A stretch of 33,854 nucleotides of DNA from Gemmatimonadaceae bacterium. Lineage in GTDB: Bacteria > Gemmatimonadota > Gemmatimonadetes > Gemmatimonadales > Gemmatimonadaceae. Under the pieces are notes generated by a model. That model was not told the origin of the DNA. It saw only the letters and a program-made list of their open reading frames with translations, and ran no database searches. The translations under genes were made by a program, and so were the position numbers. This document shows, one piece after another, positions 8,305-17,116 of the stretch (within the stretch, counting starts at the first letter, position 1; every line of letters starts with the position of its first letter). Location of the stretch: positions 1-33,854 of the forward strand of contig JANYFO010000239.1 in the NCBI GenBank assembly GCA_025362635.1, written 5' to 3'.

Positions 8305-9297
8305 ATTCCAGTCGGGGTCCTTGGCGCCAGCGGCTACGCTGGACGCGAGCTATGTCGTCTGATTGCTGATCACTCTCAGCTTTCGCTCGCCTTTGCCACC
8401 GCCAACGCGCAGCGTGGGACAACGCTACGCGTACGCACAGCTGGGCGCAGCCACGACATTCCTTTGGTTGGTGTCGACGAGATTGATCTCGCCTCTGCGC
8501 AGCTGGTTTTTGCTGCGCTGCCGCACGGAGCGTCGGCCGAGTGGGTGGCGAAGGCATTGGCGGCCGGGGCGCGCGTGGTGGACTTGTCGAGCGACCTGCG
8601 CCCCGGTTACGGCGGCGGCGGACACGCGCTGCCCGATGGCGTGCCGACAGATGCTCCGTACGGGCTGACCGAACTGTTTCGTGATGACATTCGCGGTGCG
8701 CGCGTGGTCGCGAATCCCGGCTGTTACGCGACGAGTGTGCTGTTGGCGCTGGCGCCGTTGGCGCGGTCCGGATTGATCGCGCCCGGGGCGACCGTGACGA
8801 TTTCGGCCGCGAGCGGAGTTAGCGGTGCCGGTGCCTCGCCCAAATTGGAACTGCTTTTCGCGGAAGTCACAGAAAATTTCCGTGCATACAGCGTGGGCAA
8901 TGCGCATCGACATCTGCACGAGATGCGAGCGCTCATGCAACACCTTGGCGCTGATTGCGACTTGCTATTCACGCCGCATTTGCTGCCCGTTGATCGCGGC
9001 ATTCTGGCGACGATTACGGTGCCGCTCACCCACGCGCTTGACGATGCAATGGCGCCGTATCGGGCACTGTACGCTACCGAACCGTTCATCGAGTTGACGG
9101 ATTCGTTGCCGTCGCTCACTGATGTAGCCCATCGAAATGTGGCGCGCATTAGCGCGTGCGTTCCGGCGGGGCTGCGTGCGCCAACGTTGTTAGCGTTTTG
9201 CGCGATCGACAATCTGCAAAAAGGCGCTGCTGGCCAAGCCATTCAGAACGCCAACCTCATGCTCGGCCTAAATGAAACGGCGGGGCTAATCGCGTGA
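8275..9297 (+). CDS. argC: N-acetyl-gamma-glutamyl-phosphate reductase
   Basis: VGVLGASGYAGRELCRL, ANPGCYATSVLLAL, SGVSGAGASPKLELLFAEV, HRHLHEM. Track start 8275; GTG 8296 (VHNIPVGVLGASGYAG) is a plausible true start. Confidence 0.95.
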   Translation: MQNYAFSVHNIPVGVLGASGYAGRELCRLIADHSQLSLAFATANAQRGTTLRVRTAGRSHDIPLVGVDEIDLASAQLVFAALPHGASAEWVAKALAAGARVVDLSSDLRPGYGGGGHALPDGVPTDAPYGLTELFRDDIRGARVVANPGCYATSVLLALAPLARSGLIAPGATVTISAASGVSGAGASPKLELLFAEVTENFRAYSVGNAHRHLHEMRALMQHLGADCDLLFTPHLLPVDRGILATITVPLTHALDDAMAPYRALYATEPFIELTDSLPSLTDVAHRNVARISACVPAGLRAPTLLAFCAIDNLQKGAAGQAIQNANLMLGLNETAGLIA

Positions 9298-10082
9298 ACG
9301 TGTCCACGTTCAGACCAATTGTGGTGAAGCTGGGCGGTCGCACGCAGTCCGATCCAGCGCTGCCTGCGGCACTCGTCGCGTTGTCTCGTGCAACGCGTGG
9401 CGGCGTCGTGATTGTGCATGGCGGCGGCGATCAGATCAGCCAGTTGCAACGAATGCGCGGCGAAGAACCACGCTTTGTTGGCGGACGTCGGGTGACCACG
9501 GATACCGCGCTTGAACTTGTGCGCATGGTGTTGTCCGGGCTGGCGAACAAACAGTTGGTGTCAGCGCTTACCGCAGCGGGTGCGTCAGCCGTTGGTATCT
9601 CCGGCGAAGACGCGTCGATGGTGCGTGCGACACCCATTGATCGCGCAATGTTTGGACATTCCGGGTTGCCCGCGTCGGTCGATACGCGCCTGATCACGGT
9701 GCTTCTCGCCGGGGGATTTTTGCCGGTCATCTCCCCAGTGGCCACACACGCCGATGCGACCATCGGCGGTGCGCTTAACGTGAATGGCGATGACGCCGCC
9801 GCCGCAATCGCCGCGGCGCTCGGTGCGGCCGAGCTGTTTTTGCTCGCCGATGTCGCGGGTGTGCTTGATGCCGACAGGCAGCGCATCGACATGCTCACTC
9901 TCGACGACGCGCACGCGCTCGTGGCGGCCGGAGTGGCGGGTGGTGGTATGGCCGCGAAGCTCGATGCCTGTGCTGCCGCCCTCGCTGGTGGCGTGCATCG
10001 CGTGCGCATCGGTGATCTCGCGGCGCTCACCGATCCGAACGCCGGAACCACCGTTGTTGCGCCGCTGTCGATTTCTGTTTGA
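9294..10082 (+). CDS. argB: acetylglutamate kinase
   Basis: IVVKLGGRTQSDPAL, IVHGGGDQISQL, NVNGDDAAAAIAAALGAAELFLLADVAGVLD, GGMAAKLDACAAAL. Overlaps the argC stop by 4 nt. Confidence 0.95.
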   Translation: MNVSTFRPIVVKLGGRTQSDPALPAALVALSRATRGGVVIVHGGGDQISQLQRMRGEEPRFVGGRRVTTDTALELVRMVLSGLANKQLVSALTAAGASAVGISGEDASMVRATPIDRAMFGHSGLPASVDTRLITVLLAGGFLPVISPVATHADATIGGALNVNGDDAAAAIAAALGAAELFLLADVAGVLDADRQRIDMLTLDDAHALVAAGVAGGGMAAKLDACAAALAGGVHRVRIGDLAALTDPNAGTTVVAPLSISV

Positions 10083-10109
10083 TCTCCATTTTATCAAGAC
10101 GCTTCTATT

Positions 10110-11357
10110 ATGACTCCGTCAACCATGTCCATGCCCGTCATTCCCACGGCGTTTGTTCCGCCCGCTGCCGTTGCGCCGACCCTGTCCGTAACGTCGCTAC
10201 CGGCGATTGTCGGCACGTATAAACGGCAAGCGCCGGTGTTTGTGCGCGGTGAGGGCGTGTACATGTATGACGAGCACGGCGCGCGCTACCTCGACTTCGT
10301 GGCGGGAATCGCCGTGAATGCCCTTGGTCACGCGGACGCGGGCGTGCTACAGGCGATGCAAGAAGCAATGGCGACAGGATTGATACACACGTCAAACCTG
10401 TATCGCACCGAGCCTGGCGAGACGCTGGCGCAATGGTTTGTTGATCACTCGTTTGCGTCGAGTGTTTTTTTCGCGAACTCGGGCGCCGAGGCCAACGAGG
10501 GTGCGTTTAAGTTTGCGCGGCGTTGGGCGCGCACCACCAATCATCAGGCGAAGCACGAGATCATCGCGCTGCGCGGTGCGTTTCACGGCCGCATGCCAGG
10601 AACGCTCGCGGCCACGGATCGGCCGTCGTATCGCTTGCCATTTCGACCGTTGATGGGCGGTGTGCGCATTGTCGAGCGTGATTTGGAGGAGCTGAAAGTG
10701 GTGCTTGATACGGAAACGGCTGCTGCGGTTATTGTCGAGCCCATTCAGGGTGAAGGTGGTGTGCGCGTTGTCGATCCTGCGTTTTTGCGCGGCCTTCGTG
10801 CGCTGACGCGCGAGCGCAACGTGTTGCTCATTCTCGACGAAATTCAGTGTGGTCTCGGACGGACGGGCTCATTCTTCGCGTACGAGCAGTTGGGCTTTGA
10901 GCCGGACATGCTGACGCTGGCCAAGCCGCTCGCTGCAGGTTTGCCGATGGGTGCAATTCTCGTTAATGAGACCGTTGCACAGTGCATTCAGCCTGGTGAT
11001 CACGGTACGACGTTTGGTGGTGGTCCGTTCATCGCGCATGTCGCCAATCACGTCGTCCAGCGTTTGTCCGATCCCGCGATGCTCGCACACGTGCGTGAGA
11101 CAGGCGCGTGGTTTGGCGAACAGTTACAGGCGATGGCTGATCGCACCGGACGCGTACGCGCCATTCGCGGCACTGGGTTGATGTGGGGGATGGATGTACA
11201 CGAGTCGGCCGCGGCAATTATTCAGCGTTGCTTTAACAACGGGTTGCTGTTGGTCAGCGCTGGTGAACACACGTTGCGCTTCTTACCGCCACTTGTAATC
11301 ACGAAAGACGAATTGTCGCAGGGCCTCGCCATTCTGGAGACGGCACTCGTCGGTTGA
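10110..11357 (+). CDS. argD: acetylornithine aminotransferase (class III PLP-dependent)
   Basis: YLDFVAGIAVNALGHA, FANSGAEANEGAFKFARRW, LILDEIQCGLGRTGSFFAYE, PDMLTLAKPLAAGLPMGAI. Confidence 0.95.
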   Translation: MTPSTMSMPVIPTAFVPPAAVAPTLSVTSLPAIVGTYKRQAPVFVRGEGVYMYDEHGARYLDFVAGIAVNALGHADAGVLQAMQEAMATGLIHTSNLYRTEPGETLAQWFVDHSFASSVFFANSGAEANEGAFKFARRWARTTNHQAKHEIIALRGAFHGRMPGTLAATDRPSYRLPFRPLMGGVRIVERDLEELKVVLDTETAAAVIVEPIQGEGGVRVVDPAFLRGLRALTRERNVLLILDEIQCGLGRTGSFFAYEQLGFEPDMLTLAKPLAAGLPMGAILVNETVAQCIQPGDHGTTFGGGPFIAHVANHVVQRLSDPAMLAHVRETGAWFGEQLQAMADRTGRVRAIRGTGLMWGMDVHESAAAIIQRCFNNGLLLVSAGEHTLRFLPPLVITKDELSQGLAILETALVG

Positions 11358-11375
11358 TGGGCAAGGGTGGATGTT

Positions 11376-11464
11376 GGTAGGTGGTAGGTGGTAGGTGGTA
11401 GGTGGTAGGTGGTAGGTAGTAGTTGCAGTTCCCTACTCCCTACTCTCTACTCCCTACTCCCTAG
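11376..11464. repeat. inverted pair of 7-nt-period tandem arrays (G-rich then C-rich)
   Basis: Six exact GGTAGGT units at 11376-11417, a short centre (agtagttgcagtt), then CCCTACT CCCTACT CTCTACT CCCTACT CCCTAG at 11431-11464. Confidence 0.95.
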
Positions 11465-12005
11465 TTGCTTTGCATCTCCCTCCCCCTTCCGCGAACCCGA
11501 TCCCGCCGTGATGCTCGACTTCATCACAGCGCATCCGTTCGGTGCGCTCGTGACCGGGTCGGCGGAACACGAACTATTCGCGACACATCTACCACTGCTG
11601 CTTGACCGCACACGCGGTGCGCACGGAGTGCTGCAGGGGCACATCGCTCGCGCGAACGTACACCACGGGCGTGTATCGGACGCGTCCCCTGACGCGCTGG
11701 TGTTATTCACCAGTCCCGACGCTTATATCAGCCCGAGTTTTTATCCCACAAAGCAGCGGCATGGCAAAGTGGTGCCGACCTGGAATTACATCGCCGTGCA
11801 TGCGTATGGCCGATTGCGCTTTGTGGATGACCGCGATTTTATGATGCGGCATCTCAACGCGCTTACGGAGCAGCACGAAGAAGGTCGCGCGCACCCGTGG
11901 GCGATGCACGATGCGCCGCAGGATTTTCTTGAGCAGCTCGTGAAGTCCACCGTCGGTCTTGAAATCGAGATTACGAGACTTGAAGGAAAATGGAAGCTGA
12001 GCTAA
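11409..12005 (+). CDS. FMN-binding negative transcriptional regulator (PaiB-like), probably truncated or non-functional
   Basis: PSPFREPDPAVMLDFITAHPFGALVT..., PTWNYIAVHAYGRLRF, KSTVGLEIEITRLEGKWKLS*. The only in-frame start upstream of conserved sequence is a GTG inside the tandem array. Confidence 0.8.
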   Translation: MVGSSCSSLLPTLYSLLPSCFASPSPFREPDPAVMLDFITAHPFGALVTGSAEHELFATHLPLLLDRTRGAHGVLQGHIARANVHHGRVSDASPDALVLFTSPDAYISPSFYPTKQRHGKVVPTWNYIAVHAYGRLRFVDDRDFMMRHLNALTEQHEEGRAHPWAMHDAPQDFLEQLVKSTVGLEIEITRLEGKWKLS

Positions 12006-12116
12006 AATCGATCGTCAGAAGACATTGACGGCGTGATTGATGAACTCGCGCAGTCGCCGTCCGCAACGGAGCGAGACATCGCGGCGCACGTGCGCACGCA
12101 TCGTCCGCAACGATAG
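12006..12116 (+). pseudogene. in-frame C-terminal continuation of the PaiB-like gene beyond a premature TAA
   Basis: After TAA 12003-12005 the same frame reads NRSSEDIDGVIDELAQSPSATERDIAAHVRTHRPQR* ending at TAG 12114-12116. The family normally continues KLSQNR..; CAA to TAA would explain the stop. Confidence 0.8.
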
Positions 12117-12418
12117 ACGTAACTCATCCGCGCGTAAAAACTTTTGCAACATCCCTAGTGTGTTCGCGCGAAATGCACAATATTGCCGTCGCCTTCACGT
12201 GTCTCCGTGAACGGTGCGGGAACGAGACACGGCGACGTACGCGTGTTGGTAGCCGAGAATGTGTCGGCTCCGTGTGGCTCGCTCATCGGCGGTGTAGCAC
12301 CTGTCCTAGCGCGTCGATCCGGCGGCGCGCACGAGACCGGACAGGTGCCGCCGATTGAGTTTGTCCCACGCGTGTCACGTATCAAACAAAGTTGTCGCGG
12401 CGCGCTATTTTTGATTGC

Positions 12419-14062
12419 ATGTCCATTTTCTTTGTGGTTCGCGCCACTCAGGCTGCTGCGTCCGCCGTTGCGTCGACGCTGATTGTATGCGCACTCGTCG
12501 CAACGCCGGTCATCGCGCAGTCGGCGAAACCAACGCTCCCGCCCACGTTGCTCGTACAGATCACCGTCGATCAACTGCGTCCCGACTACTTCGACCGCTT
12601 CGCTCCGCAACTCACCGGTGGCCTTGGTCGACTCATGCGTCAGGGCGCACGATTCACAAATGCATTTCATGATCACGCCACGACGGAAACGGCACCTGGT
12701 CATGCAACCCTGTGGTCGGGACGTTTTCCTTCGCACACGGGTGTTGTGCTCAACGAGATCGGAGTGGCGGACCCGCAGTCGCCGTTGTTATTCGGCCGTG
12801 GCGGCGGTGCGTCGCCGTATCGCTTCCGAGGCTCCGCATTGTTTGACTGGGTGCGCACGAGCGATCAATTCAGTCGCGCCTTATCGGTCTCGCGGAAAGA
12901 TCGCGGTGCCATTCTGCCGCTCGGCCGCGCGAAGCAAGAGGTGTTTTGGTATTCGTTGGACGGACGGTTTACCACCAGTCACTACTACGCTGACACGCTG
13001 CCGAGCTGGGTGCAGCGCTTCAACGCGACCAACTTCACGGCCAAATATTTAGGCACGCAATGGAATACACTGCTGCCGGCAGTGGACTATCCCGAGCGCG
13101 ACAGCGTTGCCATTGAAGGCCAAGGAAAAGATTTTACGTTTCCACACACCCTTTCGGCTGACCAACGCACGGGCACATTTGACTTCACGGAGTTTCCGTG
13201 GATGGATGACGTGACGGTAGATCTGGCACTGGCCGGCGTAACTGCGATGGAGTTGGGCAAAGGGCCAACCATTGATGTGCTGGCGGTGTCCTTATCCACC
13301 ACGGACGCCGTCGGACATCGCTACGGTCCAGACTCACGCGAGCTGCACGATCAGGTATTGCGCGTGGATCGGGCGTTAGGTCGACTCATTGATTCGTTGT
13401 ACAAATTGCGTGACTCCACCCGCGTTGTTTTCGCACTCAGTGCAGACCATGGAGTAGCCCCATTTCCCGAATTGCATTTTTCGGGCACTGATCCTGACCG
13501 TGGGCGTGTAGACCCGCGTCCCGTGATCGATTCGGCGCGGAGTGCACTGGCCGCGCGCGGTGTAGAAGGCGATGCCCTGTTGTTGCAGTCCGGCATCATC
13601 TCGCTGGACCGCGCGCGGCTGGCTGTGCGTGGGATAAATGCTGATTCGGTTGTGGAATCTGTCCGTCGAGCGATGTTGCGACGCCACGGTGTGCTACGTG
13701 TGGATCGCGTTCCGCAGCTGGCCGCCGCCGCCGCGCGCGGTGACAAGATTGCGCGACGTTGGCTGCATTCGGTGCCGCCCGATCTGCATGCGGTGCTCAC
13801 GGTCACATTGGAGCCGTACTTTTATTGGTACACCACGCGGTATGCGACGCACGGTACACCGCACGACTACGACGCGCACATTCCGATGCTGTTTATGGGG
13901 CCGATGTTTGTACCGGGCACGTATGCAGTGCCGGTGCGCTCGGTCGACATTGCGCCGACGTTAGCGGCAGCCATTGGCATTGAGCCCACCGAACCCGTTG
14001 ACGGTCGCGTGCTCACGGAAGCGCTGCGCAGCAAATCGCGCAAGAAGACGTTCAAACCCTGA
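12419..14062 (+). CDS. alkaline phosphatase superfamily / type I phosphodiesterase (PafA-like), secreted
   Basis: Signal-like N-terminus; VQITVDQLRPDYFDRFAPQLTGGLGRLMRQGARFTNAFHDHATTETAPGHATLWSG; ALSADHGVAPFPE; HDYDAHIPMLFMGP..VRSVDIAPTLAAAIGI. Track start 12392; Met at 12419 fits the signal peptide. Confidence 0.88.
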   Translation: MSIFFVVRATQAAASAVASTLIVCALVATPVIAQSAKPTLPPTLLVQITVDQLRPDYFDRFAPQLTGGLGRLMRQGARFTNAFHDHATTETAPGHATLWSGRFPSHTGVVLNEIGVADPQSPLLFGRGGGASPYRFRGSALFDWVRTSDQFSRALSVSRKDRGAILPLGRAKQEVFWYSLDGRFTTSHYYADTLPSWVQRFNATNFTAKYLGTQWNTLLPAVDYPERDSVAIEGQGKDFTFPHTLSADQRTGTFDFTEFPWMDDVTVDLALAGVTAMELGKGPTIDVLAVSLSTTDAVGHRYGPDSRELHDQVLRVDRALGRLIDSLYKLRDSTRVVFALSADHGVAPFPELHFSGTDPDRGRVDPRPVIDSARSALAARGVEGDALLLQSGIISLDRARLAVRGINADSVVESVRRAMLRRHGVLRVDRVPQLAAAAARGDKIARRWLHSVPPDLHAVLTVTLEPYFYWYTTRYATHGTPHDYDAHIPMLFMGPMFVPGTYAVPVRSVDIAPTLAAAIGIEPTEPVDGRVLTEALRSKSRKKTFKP

Positions 14063-14074
14063 CGCATCAGCGTC

Positions 14075-14716
14075 GTGCGTGTGCATACTTCAGATATGAG
14101 TGTGCATGATGACAAATCACCGTCCCACTTGCATCGTGCCTTCGACGAACTGCGCTTCGGTTCGTCGCGCACGTTGAATTTGCGCGCCTTACAACCCACA
14201 GCCATGCAAGCAACAGACCTTGCCGAGCGTTGGTTGCGCTTCCAGCAGGTGCAAGGAGCAAGCGAGGCGTTGGTAATTACTGGTCGTGGCAATCGGAGCA
14301 TTGAAGGCATCTCGCCGGTGCGCGAGGCGATTGTAAAGCTTCTGCCGTCGTTGCGACGTCGCAATGTGCTCAGCGCGTTTGCCGAGCACACCCCGGGCTC
14401 ATTTACGGTGACCTTTGCATCGGTGCGGGCGCTGTTTGAAGCGCCAAAACGTCGTCGCGAAAAAACGTCGCCGGAAAGGCCGATCACTCCGACATCGCTT
14501 GCAGCGCTCGACGAGCAGACGCGCTTCGCACTGCAAGATGTTGCGGTGGCCATGCTCGCGTCGCTAGGCGTACATGCACCCTCGCGCGAGATGATTGAGG
14601 AGGAGATGTGTCGGCAGTTTGCGCAGATTAGCGCGGCGTTGCCGCCGGGCCCGGATAAGGAGGCGCTGTTGCAGCAGGCTGCGCAGCGGGCGTTGGAGGA
14701 GTTTGAGCTGGGGTGA
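14075..14716 (+). CDS. Smr-domain-like protein
   Basis: TLNLRALQPTAMQATDLAERWLRFQQVQGASEALVITGRGNRSIEGISPVREAIVKLL...HTPGSFTVTF resembles the Smr/MutS2 C-terminal domain; the C-terminal half is unassigned. Confidence 0.65.
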   Translation: MRVHTSDMSVHDDKSPSHLHRAFDELRFGSSRTLNLRALQPTAMQATDLAERWLRFQQVQGASEALVITGRGNRSIEGISPVREAIVKLLPSLRRRNVLSAFAEHTPGSFTVTFASVRALFEAPKRRREKTSPERPITPTSLAALDEQTRFALQDVAVAMLASLGVHAPSREMIEEEMCRQFAQISAALPPGPDKEALLQQAAQRALEEFELG

Positions 14717-14917
14717 GGGGTGCCGAACGCGTTAAAAATGTTTGGGCGCATTTCTTAGTTACCGTGATGAAGGCGAAGCAAGAAAACGCACATTCTAGCA
14801 AGCGAACAAAAGGTGACACGCCCTTGCCTAACGCACTGCTAGTCGGCAGCGTCCGCAGACCAGTACTGCTTCCGCGCGACTCACCATCACGCGCCCGTCT
14901 CTCATCGCCCGTCGATC

Positions 14918-17116
14918 ATGCCACTCGCCCAAGAAAGGCGTACGTTCCTGTTCGTACCGCGCCTCGCTCTATTGTCGCTGCTGTCAGGTGCCGTTGCGGG
15001 AGCGCAAGCACCGAAGTCAACGGCGACCGCACCCACCGCCCAACGCAAGCTCCCCGGCTTCAGCCCAAAATCTGCCACCGAACAACGTCGCCTCGAAAAA
15101 GACGCCGTCAACGGACCCGAACCACTCCGCGCCGAAGCACACTCGGCCGTTTTGTCGAAAGAGCCACACGTCGCGGGCACACCGGCGCAAGCGCGCACGC
15201 GCGACTACGTCATCGATCAGATGAAAGCGATGGGCCTCGAAACCGAAGTGCGCACATACGACGTGTGGTTGCCGCACGCGACGAGCGTGAAAATTACGCG
15301 CATCGGCAAACGCGATACTACGGTCCTCGATTTGTCGGAGCCGTCGATTCCCGGTGATCCCGCCACGGCACTTCCGCAGTATCTCACGGTGAATGGTTCG
15401 AGTGGCGCGGGCGTCGGTCAGGGCGAAGTGGTGTTCGTCAACTACGGCCTCATTGAAGACTACGCCGTTCTTGATTCACTCGGTGTGTCGGTGAAAGGCA
15501 AAGTGGTGTTAGCACGATATGGTCGCAGCTTTCGCGGCATCAAAGCGCGCGAGGCGGAAAAGCGCGGCGCGGTAGGCGTGCTGATTTACACGGATCCCGC
15601 CGACGACGGTTTCGCGCGCGGCGACGTGTATCCAGAAGGTCCTATGCGACCGATGCGTGGCGTGCAACGCGGGAGCGTCTACAACGGCACCGGTGATCCA
15701 CTCACGCCCGGATACGCGAGCAAGCCGGGCGCACCACGACTGGCACTCTCGCAAACATCACTACCGAAAATACCGGTGGTGCCGATCAGCGCGGCGAACG
15801 CGCAATTGTTATTTGACCAAGTGCGCGGCACCAACATTCCCGCTGGCTGGCAAGGTGGCATTGGTTTGCGTTATCACGTCGGACCGGGACCAGTGCAGGT
15901 GAAGGTGGAAGTCACAACCGACGCTGCAACCAACGGCACCAAACAAATCTTCAACACCTTAGGCTATCTGCGCGGCAGTGAATTTCCCGACCAGTACGTC
16001 TATATCGGTGGACATCGGGACGGATGGGGACCAGGTGCGGCCGACAACATCAGCGGCACGGTAAGCATCCTTGAAGCCGCGCGATCAATGGCCGATATGG
16101 CCAAGGCCGGATGGCGTCCGAAGCGCACCATTGTGTTTGCGACATGGGACGCCGAAGAGTGGGGACTGGTGGGCAGCACGGAGTACGTCGAAGAAGATTC
16201 ACTGCGCTTACAGAAGGGCGCCGTCGCGTACTTCAACCAAGACGTATCCGCACAAGGCAGCGCGTTTGGTGGTGGCGGATCACCGTCGTTGCGCAGCACA
16301 CTGCGCGATGTGCTGCGTGGTGTACCCGATCCAAAAACGCAGGGCACCGTGTACGACGCGTGGCGCTCGGCGAGTGGCATCAAGAGCGACACGCTCGAAC
16401 CGAACATGGGTGATCCGGGTGGCGGCAGCGATTTTGCCGGCTTCTACAATCACCTAGGCATACCGATCGCCGAATGGGGCTTTGGCGGCCCGGCCGGTAC
16501 GTATCACTCAGCGTACGACACGTTCGCGTGGATGCAAAAGTTTGGCGATCCAGGCTTCCAGTATCACGCGACGTCGGCGCGCATCGTCGCGGCCATGGCG
16601 TTGCGTGTCGCGGATGCGGACATCCTCCCATACGATTACGTCGAGTTTGCGCGCACGATGCAAAAGTATTTGGCGCCGATGCAACGCGCCTTCACGGCAC
16701 ATAAATGGGACGTCGCCGCAATTACTCCGTTGGCCGCTTCTATTGCCCGTCTCGAACGAGTCTCTGCCACCTTCGCAACAGCGCGCGATGCGGCGCTTAA
16801 AGGCGAGCTGTCACACGATGCGCGAGACGCGACGAATCATGCGCTGCTCAAAGTTGAACGCGCCTTCGCGCGGCCGAGTGGGTTGAAAAGTCGGCCGTGG
16901 TATCGGTCGCTGATTTATGCGGCGGACGTCGACAATGGGTATTCGACGATGAACTTTCCGGGCGTGAACGAGGCCGTGCGCGCGAGCGATCAAGCGGGTG
17001 CGAAAGAAGAGTTGGTGGACCTAACCATGCGTTTTGGAAAAGCGGCGGACGCAGTGGACGAAGCTCGTCGTGCGATGAGTGTGTCGCCCGCGACAAGGGC
17101 TCCGAAAAAGCAGTGA
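14918..17116 (+). CDS. M28-family metallopeptidase (glutamate carboxypeptidase II-like, PA and dimerisation domains), secreted
   Basis: Signal peptide LALLSLLSGAVAGAQA; PA-domain VVFVNYGLIEDYAVLDSLGVSVKGKVVLARYG; metal-site motifs IGGHRDGWGPGAADNISGTVSILEAAR, FATWDAEEWGLVGSTEY. Confidence 0.92.
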   Translation: MPLAQERRTFLFVPRLALLSLLSGAVAGAQAPKSTATAPTAQRKLPGFSPKSATEQRRLEKDAVNGPEPLRAEAHSAVLSKEPHVAGTPAQARTRDYVIDQMKAMGLETEVRTYDVWLPHATSVKITRIGKRDTTVLDLSEPSIPGDPATALPQYLTVNGSSGAGVGQGEVVFVNYGLIEDYAVLDSLGVSVKGKVVLARYGRSFRGIKAREAEKRGAVGVLIYTDPADDGFARGDVYPEGPMRPMRGVQRGSVYNGTGDPLTPGYASKPGAPRLALSQTSLPKIPVVPISAANAQLLFDQVRGTNIPAGWQGGIGLRYHVGPGPVQVKVEVTTDAATNGTKQIFNTLGYLRGSEFPDQYVYIGGHRDGWGPGAADNISGTVSILEAARSMADMAKAGWRPKRTIVFATWDAEEWGLVGSTEYVEEDSLRLQKGAVAYFNQDVSAQGSAFGGGGSPSLRSTLRDVLRGVPDPKTQGTVYDAWRSASGIKSDTLEPNMGDPGGGSDFAGFYNHLGIPIAEWGFGGPAGTYHSAYDTFAWMQKFGDPGFQYHATSARIVAAMALRVADADILPYDYVEFARTMQKYLAPMQRAFTAHKWDVAAITPLAASIARLERVSATFATARDAALKGELSHDARDATNHALLKVERAFARPSGLKSRPWYRSLIYAADVDNGYSTMNFPGVNEAVRASDQAGAKEELVDLTMRFGKAADAVDEARRAMSVSPATRAPKKQ

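Noticed and set aside
12187-12352. Cobalamin riboswitch or integron attC site as explanation of the hairpins
   Set aside because: I could not find the conserved B12-box core or R'/R'' (GTTRRRY/RYYYAAC) core sites; kept only as an unassigned structured region.
12155-12736. 193-aa minus-strand ORF and short plus-strand ORFs in the paiB-phosphatase intergenic region
   Set aside because: No recognisable motifs; Arg/Cys/Thr-rich, overlaps the phosphatase N-terminus and strong RNA-hairpin sequence.
13867-14751. 294-aa minus-strand ORF
   Set aside because: Antisense to the phosphatase C-terminus and the Smr-like gene; Ser/Ala/Arg-rich frame artefact of high GC.
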